Part shown: positions 54,188-61,382 of the stretch, one piece after another
Position numbering within the stretch: the stretch's first letter is position 1
Layout of the letters: each line of letters begins with the position of its first letter
Source: Thermomicrobiales bacterium
GTDB taxonomy: Bacteria; Chloroflexota; Chloroflexia; Thermomicrobiales; UBA6265
Assembly: GCA_019637585.1 (NCBI GenBank)
Contig: JAHBVL010000002.1
Location: 444,023 to 508,022, forward strand
DNA: 64,000 nucleotides
Direction: 5' to 3'
Program-made: the position numbers and the translations under genes
The notes under the pieces: generated by a model
The model's input: only the letters and a program-made list of their open reading frames with translations
What the model was told of the DNA's origin: nothing
Databases searched by the model: none

Positions 54188-55126
54188 TTACTCAGGACTG
54201 GGCAGGAACCCGAAGTCCTCCAGCGTGGCCTGTCCATCGGGACCGAGCACATAGCCGACGAATGCTGCACCGAGTTCGGCACTGCCCCCTTCGACCAGGG
54301 CAATAGGATACTCAGCATAGATGTTGAACTGCGGCTCGATCGGAATCACGATAACCGAATCGGCAACATCCGCAGTGACATCGGTTTCGTAGACGATTCC
54401 GGCATCAGCTTCGCCAAGTGAGATCTTGGTCACGATCGCCGTGACATTCTCTTCTTCCGAGACGATGTTTCCGGCGAACCCGTCGACGAACGCATCGCCG
54501 AAGTTGTCCGTGTCCTCACCCATGGCGCACACCGACTGGCGGGTGTACTGGCCAATCGGCACATCCTGCAGCGCGGTCACGAACTCCACACCGTCGTTGT
54601 CGAGATCCGCCGCGGTGGTGATTCCGGCCGGATTGTCGGCAGGAACGATGATGACGAGCTGATTCTGGGCGAAAACATCGCCATCATCGACGACCAGGCC
54701 GGCTTCCAGCGCAGCGTTCATCTGCGACAGATTCGCGGAGGCGAAGACATCGGCTTCGGCCCCTTCGGTCAACTGCGTCACCAGCGCCTGGGATCCGGCA
54801 AAGTTGAGCGTGACGGACACGCCGGGGTTGGACGCCTCGATATCAGCAGCGATCTGCTCAAACGCGGCGGTCAGCGACGCCGCAGCGAAGACCGTGATTT
54901 CACCGCCATCGGCGGGGAACTCGACTGTGGATTCGCTGGTCGCATCTTCGGCCTCAGGTGTTGCCGCGTCAGCTGTCGCGGCAGCGGCCGGCATCGGAAA
55001 TTCCGCGCAATCGATCGATACCTGGGCAGAGACAGAACTCCCCCCGCCCCCGTTTACCGTGACCAGCAACGCCACCGCCAGCATCAACGCCATCGCGGCG
55101 AAGCCAAATCTGAACCGCCTGACCAT
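54188..55126 (-). CDS. modA: Molybdate-binding periplasmic protein
   Basis: 312 residues from the ATG at 55124-55126 with GGAGGAATCGGC ahead. A signal peptide (MVRRFRFGFAAMALMLAVAL) is followed by an Ala/Thr/Glu-rich linker of about 60 residues. The binding domain follows: ITVFAAASLTAAFEQIA, LNFAGSQALVTQL, ADVFASANLSQM and GEADAGIVYETDV. The SBP fold is complete. In a monoderm-like cell it would be membrane-tethered or released; a lipobox cysteine is not obvious. Pairs with modB. Confidence 0.92.
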   Translation of the reverse strand: MVRRFRFGFAAMALMLAVALLVTVNGGGGSSVSAQVSIDCAEFPMPAAAATADAATPEAEDATSESTVEFPADGGEITVFAAASLTAAFEQIAADIEASNPGVSVTLNFAGSQALVTQLTEGAEADVFASANLSQMNAALEAGLVVDDGDVFAQNQLVIIVPADNPAGITTAADLDNDGVEFVTALQDVPIGQYTRQSVCAMGEDTDNFGDAFVDGFAGNIVSEEENVTAIVTKISLGEADAGIVYETDVTADVADSVIVIPIEPQFNIYAEYPIALVEGGSAELGAAFVGYVLGPDGQATLEDFGFLPSPE

Positions 55127-55198
55127 GCCGATTCCTCCCTTGTACACAGTTGCCTTTCGGATCGAACTGTGAATAATCAATACTTGAGTACCACCGGC

Positions 55199-55228
55199 AG
55201 TCTAGTGATTGACGGCAATCGGTGTCAA
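55199..55228 (-). promoter_or_regulatory. Promoter of modAB
   Basis: On the minus strand TTGACA (complement of 55223-55228), 18 bases, TAGACT (complement of 55199-55204). The -35 lies only 24 bases from the mop start codon on the other strand, so the two units share control DNA. Confidence 0.65.
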
Positions 55229-55251
55229 GCGGTCGGTCTGGAGGTCAAACA

Positions 55252-55464
55252 ATGGAAATCAGCGCGAGAAATCAACTCACCGGGAAGGTCACCAACATTG
55301 TCTTGGGCGGTGTCATGGCCGAGGTGACCATTCAGCTGGCAGGGGGCCAGGAAGTCGTAGCGGCGATCACCCGCTCCTCTGTCGAGCGCATGGGGATCGC
55401 AGTGGGTGATGAAGTGACCGCGTTCATCAAGGCAACCGAAGTGATGGTGGGGAAAAACGCATGA
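55252..55464 (+). CDS. Mop/TOBE-domain molybdate-binding protein (molbindin)
   Basis: 70 residues from the ATG at 55252, preceded by GGAGG. ISARNQLTGKVTNIVLGGVM, then VAAITRSSVERMGIAVGDEV and TAFIKATEVMV is a single complete Mop domain. Free Mop proteins form hexamers that bind molybdate or tungstate in the cytoplasm and are thought to store or buffer it. Divergent from modAB and four bases overlapped with the next gene (ATGA). Confidence 0.92.
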   Translation: MEISARNQLTGKVTNIVLGGVMAEVTIQLAGGQEVVAAITRSSVERMGIAVGDEVTAFIKATEVMVGKNA

Positions 55465-56030
55465 ACATTCACATATCGCGACGCGTGTTCTCATTCGCAC
55501 TGGCGCTGGTGCTCGGGATCCTCTCGATCGGCGGACTCACGACAGTCGCACAGGAGGCAACACCGGAAGCAAGTCCCGTTGCCGGCGGCTCCATCGAGAT
55601 GCTGGGACTGGTTGAGAGTGCCGGCCCGCTCACCCTGGAAGCACTCCAGGCACTGCCCCAGCAGAGCGTCGACGTGACCTACCAGTCCGGCAATGGGGAA
55701 CAGCAGCACTCCTACACCGGCGTTCTTCTTTCAGATGCGCTGGATCTCGTCGGTGTTGCGGTCGATCCCGATGTCCGAAACGACCAACTCCATCTGGTCG
55801 CCCTCTTCACGGCAAATGACGGCTATCAGGTCGTCATCTCCCTTGGAGAGATCGATCCCGGCTTCGGAGGCGCGCCAATGCTCCTCGCCTGGGAAGAGGA
55901 TGGCGCGCTGCTGGAAGGCGAGGATGGTCCACTCCGGTTGATCGTGCCGGGGGATGTTCGCGGCGGACGGTATATCTCCGGCATCGTCTCGATCGAGATC
56001 ATTCGCGTCGCCGAGGCGGGAGCGCATTGA
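55461..56030 (+). CDS. Exported SUOX-fold (molybdopterin-binding-like) protein without cysteine
   Basis: 189 residues. The first 30 are a signal peptide (VFSFALALVLGILSIGGLTTVA) followed by the QEATPEASPVAGG linker. The rest resembles the compact oxidoreductase molybdopterin-binding domain: TLEALQALPQQSVDV, YTGVLLSDALDLVGV, DGYQVVISLGEIDPGF and LRLIVPGDVRGGRYISGI. True sulfite-oxidase-family enzymes ligate molybdenum through a conserved cysteine; this protein contains no cysteine at all, so it is probably not a redox enzyme. A binding role is inferred from the operon. Confidence 0.7.
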   Translation: MNIHISRRVFSFALALVLGILSIGGLTTVAQEATPEASPVAGGSIEMLGLVESAGPLTLEALQALPQQSVDVTYQSGNGEQQHSYTGVLLSDALDLVGVAVDPDVRNDQLHLVALFTANDGYQVVISLGEIDPGFGGAPMLLAWEEDGALLEGEDGPLRLIVPGDVRGGRYISGIVSIEIIRVAEAGAH

Positions 56031-56785
56031 GCGCTGACCGCCTGAGGCTCTTCATGCCGGGCGCATTCGCGGGCCTGCCGGAGTCGCTCCGGCAGGCTTT
56101 CGCCATGCTGCACCCTGGCGTCGACCTGGAATTCCACGACTTCGTCCCGTCGGGGATGCTCGCTCAGGAGCTATTGGACGGGGCCGGGGCCGACATTTTC
56201 GTTTCGGCGAACATCCGGTACATGACCGATCTCTGGCGAGCAGGAAGGGTTCCCAGCCCGCGGCTGCTGGCGGGCAACAGGCTCTGCATCATCGTCGAGC
56301 CATCGTATGGCCAGCGCGTTGCGTCGCTCCAGGATCTGCTCCATCCTGGTCTCGTCCTGGTCACACCCCAGCCGCAGACCGACCCGTGCGGACAGTACAT
56401 CGTGCAGATGTGGGCTGCCGCCGGCATGGAGCGAGAGATCGCGGCCAAGCAATCCAGTGGTGAACTGGTGCACAGCAGAGGGTCGGGAGACCTGCCGGGA
56501 TTTCTGGTGGATGGACGGGCACACGCCGGCGTGTTCTATGCGTCGGAGGCGAAAAGCCTGGGTTCAACCGTTGTCGAGGTGGCCATTCCAGCGAACCTGG
56601 ATGCCCACGAGCGCATAGCATTTGCCATCGGGGCGGTGCAGAATGGCCAATCCGGTCCATCCGCGGTGGCCGGCGAGTTCGTGGCGTTCATGACCGGCCC
56701 CGCTGGACAATCGCTCCTCGTCGATCATGGATTCGTTGCCGCGGAGAGCGTCGATCCCGAGCTCGGAGAAGACTGGCGGCGCTAA
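56027..56785 (+). CDS. ModA-like substrate-binding protein lacking a signal peptide
   Basis: 252 residues from a TTG that overlaps the previous stop (TTGA). The sequence begins almost directly with the binding fold: LRLFMPGAFAGLPESLRQAF, FVPSGMLAQELLDGAGADIF, VSANIRYMTDLWRAG, ending VAFMTGPAGQSLLVDHGF. This parallels ModA closely in order of motifs. No hydrophobic leader exists at this start or just upstream. It would remain in the cytoplasm, unusual for this family, suggesting sensing or buffering of an oxyanion rather than uptake. Confidence 0.75.
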   Translation: MSADRLRLFMPGAFAGLPESLRQAFAMLHPGVDLEFHDFVPSGMLAQELLDGAGADIFVSANIRYMTDLWRAGRVPSPRLLAGNRLCIIVEPSYGQRVASLQDLLHPGLVLVTPQPQTDPCGQYIVQMWAAAGMEREIAAKQSSGELVHSRGSGDLPGFLVDGRAHAGVFYASEAKSLGSTVVEVAIPANLDAHERIAFAIGAVQNGQSGPSAVAGEFVAFMTGPAGQSLLVDHGFVAAESVDPELGEDWRR

Positions 56786-56827
56786 CCGTTATTTGTATGG
56801 CGACCCGTCGTCCTCTGGATCGATCGA

Positions 56828-57439
56828 ATGTCGAGACCGCCGGCAACTAAAGCCTCCAGCGAGCCAGTCGACGAGCAACCCGGCTCCTACGCCCTGCTTG
56901 GGTTGATCGAGCAGGCTGGCGGGAGCTCGCATGGCTACTCGCTGCTCCAGGAATTCGTTCCCGGCAAACCGCTGGCCGACATCATCCAGCTCAACCCGTC
57001 GATGCTCTACCACCTCCTCAAACGGCTGGCTGCTCGCGAGTGGATCGTCATCGAGCAAACCGCCGGCGGCGCGCCACGATCGCGACAGCGCTGTCGCATC
57101 ACGCCGGCCGGCCGTGACGAGCTCACCCGCTGGATTCGCACCCCCGTCGCCCATACGCGGGAGCTGCGACTGGAATTTCTGGTCAAACTCGCGGTCGCGC
57201 GGATGATCTGTCCCGATCTGGAACCGGATCTGGTCGATGAGCAGATCACGCTCTGCCACTCCTGGCGGGATTCGATGGTCGTCGAGCTCGAGCAGCTGGG
57301 CGAGAAACCCGAAAGCTCGGCGGGATTCAAACCACTGGTGCTCTCATTGCGGCTCAATCAAACCGAATCAGCCTGCAGGTGGCTCGAAGATCTACTCCCC
57401 CAAAGAACCCTCTCCCGCGGTCGGGAGAGGGCAGGGTGA
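56828..57439 (+). CDS. PadR-family transcriptional regulator
   Basis: 203 residues. The winged-helix domain is YALLGLIEQAGGSSHGYSLLQEF, LNPSMLYHLLKRLAAREWIV and RRCRITPAGRDELTRWI-like; the helical C-terminal dimerisation half reaches about residue 190. The last dozen codons (TLSRGRERAG) and the stop lie inside the 34-bp repeat block, so the tail is repeat-derived. It follows the molybdate-linked operon after 42 bases on the same strand and may regulate it, but no operator was identified. Confidence 0.85.
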   Translation: MSRPPATKASSEPVDEQPGSYALLGLIEQAGGSSHGYSLLQEFVPGKPLADIIQLNPSMLYHLLKRLAAREWIVIEQTAGGAPRSRQRCRITPAGRDELTRWIRTPVAHTRELRLEFLVKLAVARMICPDLEPDLVDEQITLCHSWRDSMVVELEQLGEKPESSAGFKPLVLSLRLNQTESACRWLEDLLPQRTLSRGRERAG

Positions 57440-57503
57440 GGGATATTCCCGCGGTCGGGAGAGGGCAGGGTGAGGGATATTCCCGACCGCGGGAGAGGGT
57501 TCT
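57404..57503. repeat. Composite repeat element: 34-bp tandem units within a 23-bp inverted repeat
   Basis: Two 34-bp direct copies (57413-57446 and 57447-57480) are followed by a partial inverted unit. The outer 23 bases, 57404-57426, are the exact reverse complement of 57481-57503. The core CTCCCGCGGTCGGGAG is a strong hairpin. This looks like a REP/MITE-type element inserted at the 3' end of the PadR gene. Confidence 0.85.
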
Positions 57504-57515
57504 GGGGACTTGCGC

Positions 57516-57544
57516 TTGACAACAATTCCGCATTCGTTCATTAT
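57516..57544 (+). promoter_or_regulatory. Promoter of the ilvB operon
   Basis: TTGACA at 57516-57521, a 17-base spacer and CATTAT at 57539-57544. Predicted start near 57551, leaving a leader of about 250 bases before ilvB. Confidence 0.8.
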
Positions 57545-57599
57545 CCAACCATGCAGGGATTCACCTCTTTGCGACGCATTGTTGAGGATTTTTTTCGCT

Positions 57600-57695
57600 G
57601 TGGCGCATGTCTCATTGATTACCGGCCTCGTACTTATTGCGCTCCCCGACGGGAGCGTATGCGGTGCTGGAGGCCAGGAGTCCAGTGAGAAGTAG
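57600..57695 (+). CDS. ilvB leader peptide rich in Val, Leu and Ile
   Basis: 31 residues from GTG at 57600 (VAHVSLITGLVLIALPDGSV ...), or 38 from TTG at 57579. GAGG at 57584-57587 is the only ribosome-site-like sequence. Twelve consecutive residues starting at the fourth hold eight branched-chain residues. The stop TAG at 57693-57695 precedes a complete intrinsic terminator. This is the classic layout of an amino-acid attenuator; the exact start is uncertain. Confidence 0.65.
   Translation: MAHVSLITGLVLIALPDGSVCGAGGQESSEK
57640..57657 (+). promoter_or_regulatory. Attenuator stem 1 in the ilvB leader
   Basis: CGCTCCC (57640-57646) pairs with GGGAGCG (57651-57657), loop CGAC. The stem begins right after the branched-chain codons, so a ribosome stalled on them would cover its left arm. 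Confidence 0.55.
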
Positions 57696-57723
57696 ACAAC
57701 CGAGTTAACTGAGATTCTGATTG

Positions 57724-57750
57724 GCCTCCCGACGACTGGGAGGCTTTTTT
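57724..57750 (+). terminator. Intrinsic terminator of the ilvB attenuator
   Basis: GCCTCCC (57724-57730) and GGGAGGC (57738-57744) with a seven-base loop, followed by six T residues. It ends 50 bases before the ilvB start. GGAGGCC at 57669-57675 can pair with GGCCTCC at 57723-57729 and so act as an antiterminator. Confidence 0.88.
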
Positions 57751-57800
57751 AATGTCCGGCGTTCCCTGTGCAGGGAGCGGAGTTCCTGAGGAGGAGCGAT

Positions 57801-59579
57801 ATGTCCACCACCAAGACCGCGAGTTCTTCGGTGCTGCCCGGCAAGGCAGTGACGAATGGCAACTCCAACGGCACTGTATCGCCCCGGACCTCTCCGGAGA
57901 CTCTCACTGGCAGCCAGATCACCTGCCGGGCGCTCGAAGCCGAGGGTGTGGACGTCGTCTTTGGCTATCCCGGCGGTGCGGTGATCCCGCTCTACGATGC
58001 ATTGCCATCGGCCGGATTCCATCATGTGTTGACCCGGTTCGAGCAGTGGGCGGCGCTGGCTGCCGACGGGTATGCCCGCGCCACCGGCAAGGTCGGGGTT
58101 TGCATCGCCACCTCCGGACCGGGGGCGACAAACCTGGTCACCGGTCTGGCGAATTCGCAGCTCGATTCGATCCCGGTTGTGGCCATCACCGGTCAGGTCG
58201 GCCAGGCCATGATCGGTCTCGATGCCTTCCAGGAAACCGACATCACCGGCATCACCCTGCCGATCACCAAGCACAACTACCTGGTGCAATCGGTCGAGGA
58301 CATCGCCCCGACGATTCGGGAAGCCTTCTACCTGGCACGGTCGGGACGACCGGGACCAGTGCTGGTCGATATCCCCAAGAATCTCTTCCAGGCGTCGGGC
58401 AAGTACGTGCCCGCGGCGGTTCGGGAGCGACGGGGATACCAGCCGACGACCACCCCCAACCAGCGCCAGGTGCGGATGGCGGCGGAATTGCTGAACAACG
58501 CCAAGCGGCCATTGATCATGGCCGGACACGGCATTCTGATCTCAGGCGCCGAGGATTCCTTCGCCAAGCTGGTCGATCAGACCGGCGTGCCAGTGATCTT
58601 CACCCTGCTGGGACAGGGCTCCCTGCCCGAATCACATCCGCAGGCACTCGGTTTGATGGGCATGCACGGTCATCGCCACGTCAACCGGGCGCTGGAAGAA
58701 TGTGACGTGCTGGTCAATATCGGCGCCAGATTCGACGATCGGGCCACTGGCAAGGTCGCCGAGTTCGCACCGAAAGCGAAGGTCGTTCATGTCGACATCG
58801 ATCCGGCCGAGATCGGCAAGAATGTCCACACCGACGTTCCCGTGGTTGGCGACGCCCGCCAGGTGATCAATGTCATGCTGCAGGAGGTCGAGCCCCGGTC
58901 GCATGACGCCTGGCTGGCCTGGATCGACAGCCAGCGGGACACCGCACTGGAAGCGGCGCTGGAGGACCGGCCCGACTGGCCCGAGCCTTACACAATCATC
59001 AAAGCGCTCGGCCAGGCGACCAGTCACGATGCAATCTTCACCACAGACGTCGGTCAGCATCAGATGTGGGCAGCTCAGCACCTCGGTCTCGAGCGACCGA
59101 ACCGCTGGCTCACCTCCGGTGGTCTGGGCACGATGGGCTACGGTCTGCCATCGGCGGTCGGAGCCAAGATCGGCCGCCCGGATCTGGAGGTCTGGACGAT
59201 CGTCGGCGACGGCGGATTCCAGATGTCGCTCAACGAGCTGGCCACCTGCGTTCAGGAGAAGCTCGATGTTCGCATCGCCGTTATCAACAACGGCTATCTG
59301 GGCATGGTCCGGCAGTGGCAGGATCTCTTCCACGCCAAGAACTATTCGGAAGTCGAGATCTATGGACCCGACTTCGTGAAGCTGGCCGAAGCCTATGGCG
59401 CCACGGGCTTTCGCGTGACCAAGGATTCGGAGATACTGCCGACAATCCAGAAGGCGCGGGAAACTGCGGGACCGGTGGTCATCGACTTCGTCATCGAACC
59501 AGAGGCGAATGTCTGGCCCATCGTTCCGCCGGGAGCGAGCAATTCCGACATGATGCTGCACCGCTTCGAGGACCACTGA
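57801..59579 (+). CDS. ilvB: Acetolactate synthase, catalytic subunit
   Basis: 592 residues from the ATG at 57801, preceded by GAGGAGGAGCG; an 11-residue longer frame is rejected. Condenses two pyruvates, or pyruvate and 2-oxobutyrate, using thiamine diphosphate and FAD. The N-terminal GYPGGAVIPLYDAL holds the oxyanion region; the catalytic Glu is in TRFEQWAALAADGYARA; SGPGATNLVTGLA follows; the thiamine-binding segment is GDGGFQMSLNELATC. The residues around the Glu (FEQWAAL) differ from the common HEQ.A.H. A 25-residue Ser/Thr-rich N-terminal tail is present. First structural gene of the operon. Confidence 0.96.
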   Translation: MSTTKTASSSVLPGKAVTNGNSNGTVSPRTSPETLTGSQITCRALEAEGVDVVFGYPGGAVIPLYDALPSAGFHHVLTRFEQWAALAADGYARATGKVGVCIATSGPGATNLVTGLANSQLDSIPVVAITGQVGQAMIGLDAFQETDITGITLPITKHNYLVQSVEDIAPTIREAFYLARSGRPGPVLVDIPKNLFQASGKYVPAAVRERRGYQPTTTPNQRQVRMAAELLNNAKRPLIMAGHGILISGAEDSFAKLVDQTGVPVIFTLLGQGSLPESHPQALGLMGMHGHRHVNRALEECDVLVNIGARFDDRATGKVAEFAPKAKVVHVDIDPAEIGKNVHTDVPVVGDARQVINVMLQEVEPRSHDAWLAWIDSQRDTALEAALEDRPDWPEPYTIIKALGQATSHDAIFTTDVGQHQMWAAQHLGLERPNRWLTSGGLGTMGYGLPSAVGAKIGRPDLEVWTIVGDGGFQMSLNELATCVQEKLDVRIAVINNGYLGMVRQWQDLFHAKNYSEVEIYGPDFVKLAEAYGATGFRVTKDSEILPTIQKARETAGPVVIDFVIEPEANVWPIVPPGASNSDMMLHRFEDH

Positions 59580-59605
59580 TGTCGAACCAAAACCCGTACG
59601 GCATC

Positions 59606-59707
59606 CGTCATCCTGAGCGCAGCGAAGGATCTCCTGCCGCAGCAGTTCTCTTGGAGGCGACGTTCTCTGAAGCCAACGAGAGATTCATCACGTCATTCAG
59701 AATGACG
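59606..59707. repeat. REP-like sequence between ilvB and ilvN
   Basis: Left part CGTCATCCTGAGCGCAGCGA at 59606 and right part CGTCATTCAGAATGACG at 59691-59707 (a perfect palindrome apart from its odd centre) share the CGTCATYC end. The left sequence resembles a dispersed repeat found in many bacterial genomes. It fills most of the 151-base gap inside the operon. Confidence 0.6.
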
Positions 59708-59730
59708 AACACGAACATCAGGAGCCGAAC

Positions 59731-60276
59731 ATGAACCGTCCACATCTGCTGGTTGTCATGGTGGAAGACCATCCCGGCGTTCTGAACAGGGTTGTCTCCC
59801 TGCTACGGCGGCGATCGATCAATATCGATTCGATCACCGTCGGGCATTCCGAGCAGCCGGGTGTTTCCCGGATCACCCTCGTCGTGCCGGGGACCGACGA
59901 CGATATCGAGCAGGCGACCAAGCAGCTCTACAAGCTGCTGGAGGTGCTCAAAGTCACCGACGTGACCGACCTGCCGGTGGTCTCCCACGAGATGGCGCTG
60001 ATCAAAGTGTCGGCCAAAGCGCAGCACCGGCAGGAGATTCTGCTGATCGCCCAGATGTTCAACGCTCGCGTCATCGACGCCAGCCCGAACACCCTGCTGC
60101 TGGAAATGACCGGCCCGGAGGACCAGGTCGACTCGCTGCTGGCAATGCTGCGATCATTCGGCATCCGGGAGCTGGTCCGTACCGGGTCGATTGCCATGAC
60201 GCGGGGAAATCAGCAGATTTCCGGCAAGGGATTGCACAATGGTGTAGCGCCCACCGTAGCAGTAGGCGCCAACTGA
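59731..60276 (+). CDS. ilvN: Acetolactate synthase, regulatory subunit
   Basis: 181 residues with an AGGAG site. The ACT domain is [44 protein letters not shown], followed by the C-terminal acetolactate synthase small-subunit domain ([21 protein letters not shown]). The last 20 residues are a Gly/Ala tail. Binds IlvB, stimulates it and confers valine feedback inhibition. Confidence 0.95.
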   Translation: MNRPHLLVVMVEDHPGVLNRVVSLLRRRSINIDSITVGHSEQPGVSRITLVVPGTDDDIEQATKQLYKLLEVLKVTDVTDLPVVSHEMALIKVSAKAQHRQEILLIAQMFNARVIDASPNTLLLEMTGPEDQVDSLLAMLRSFGIRELVRTGSIAMTRGNQQISGKGLHNGVAPTVAVGAN

Positions 60277-60284
60277 GTGTTCTC

Positions 60285-60313
60285 AAACGACCGGCGACGG
60301 ACGCCGGTCGTTT
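60285..60313 (+). terminator. Hairpin between ilvN and ilvC
   Basis: A perfect 12-bp stem (60285-60296 with 60302-60313) and loop ACGGA, whose right arm ends TTT before CGTTCG. It may be a partial terminator or an mRNA-stability element that separates ilvBN from ilvC-leuA. Confidence 0.5.
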
Positions 60314-60346
60314 CGTTCGAGTAGCAAGTACAGGAAGGATCTGCAC

Positions 60347-61357
60347 GTGCCGGCAACCATCTACTACGATTCTGACGCCAGTCTCGCCACACTTCAGGGC
60401 AAAACAGTCGCCGTCATCGGATACGGAAGTCAGGGCCACGCCCATGCCCAGAACCTGCGCGATTCCGGGGTCAAGGTCGTCGTTGGTCTTCATGAAGGAA
60501 GCAAGAGCAAGGCGAAAGCCGAGGCCGACGGCTTCGAAGTGTTGGCCGTTGCTGATGCCGCCAAAGCCGCCGACATCATCATGATCGTGATTCCCGACCA
60601 GACACAGGGCAAGGTCTACCGCGATGAGATCGCCCCGAATCTGACGGCCGGCAAAACGCTGATGTTTGCCCACGGTTTCAACATCCACTTCGGGCAGGTG
60701 CAACCACCCGCCAATGTCGACGTTGTCATGATCGCTCCCAAGAGCCCGGGCCACCGCCTGCGAGAGCTCTACACCGAGGGAGTTGGCGTTCCCGCCTTGA
60801 TCGCGGTCCACCAGGACGCGAGCGGGCATGCAAAGGAGACCGGGCTGGCGTATGCGAAGGGCCTCGGCTCGACGCGCGCCGGCGTTCTTGAGACCACCTT
60901 CAAGGAAGAGACCGAAACCGACCTCTTCGGCGAACAGGCGATTCTCTGTGGAGGCGTCTCCGCCCTCGTCGAAGCGGGATTCGACACTCTCGTCGCCGCC
61001 GGTTATCAGCCGGAAGTGGCCTATTTCGAATGCCTGCACGAACTGAAGCTGATCGTCGACCTCTTCTATACCGGTGGCCTGTCGTACATGCGCTACTCGG
61101 TGAGCGACACCGCGGAGTATGGGGACTACACCGCCGGTCCGAAGATCGTCGATGATCACACGCGAGAGGCCATGAAGGGTCTGCTCGCCGACATTCAGAG
61201 CGGCAAGTGGGCGAAGGAATGGATCGACGAGAACGAGTCGGGACGGGGGAACTTCCTTTCCCAGCGCGATCAGCACGCCTCCACCGAAATCGAAACCGTC
61301 GGCAAGGGCCTGCGCGACATGATGCCGTTCCTGCATCCCGGCAAGGCCCCTGCCTGA
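60347..61357 (+). CDS. ilvC: Ketol-acid reductoisomerase
   Basis: 336 residues from a GTG preceded by AGGAAGG. Class I (short) enzyme: Rossmann motif [21 protein letters not shown], then [27 protein letters not shown], and the metal-binding [12 protein letters not shown] and [12 protein letters not shown]. Converts acetolactate to dihydroxyisovalerate with magnesium and NAD(P)H. Gap to leuA only 25 bases. Confidence 0.97.
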   Translation: MPATIYYDSDASLATLQGKTVAVIGYGSQGHAHAQNLRDSGVKVVVGLHEGSKSKAKAEADGFEVLAVADAAKAADIIMIVIPDQTQGKVYRDEIAPNLTAGKTLMFAHGFNIHFGQVQPPANVDVVMIAPKSPGHRLRELYTEGVGVPALIAVHQDASGHAKETGLAYAKGLGSTRAGVLETTFKEETETDLFGEQAILCGGVSALVEAGFDTLVAAGYQPEVAYFECLHELKLIVDLFYTGGLSYMRYSVSDTAEYGDYTAGPKIVDDHTREAMKGLLADIQSGKWAKEWIDENESGRGNFLSQRDQHASTEIETVGKGLRDMMPFLHPGKAPA

Positions 61358-61382
61358 TCCTCAGGCACGGAGCACGCGAACC

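Noticed and set aside
57551-57687. ATG-started leader frame overlapping the proposed ilvB leader peptide
   Set aside because: It starts at the predicted transcription start, has no ribosome site and is Arg/Cys-rich rather than rich in branched-chain residues. It remains possible but explains nothing.
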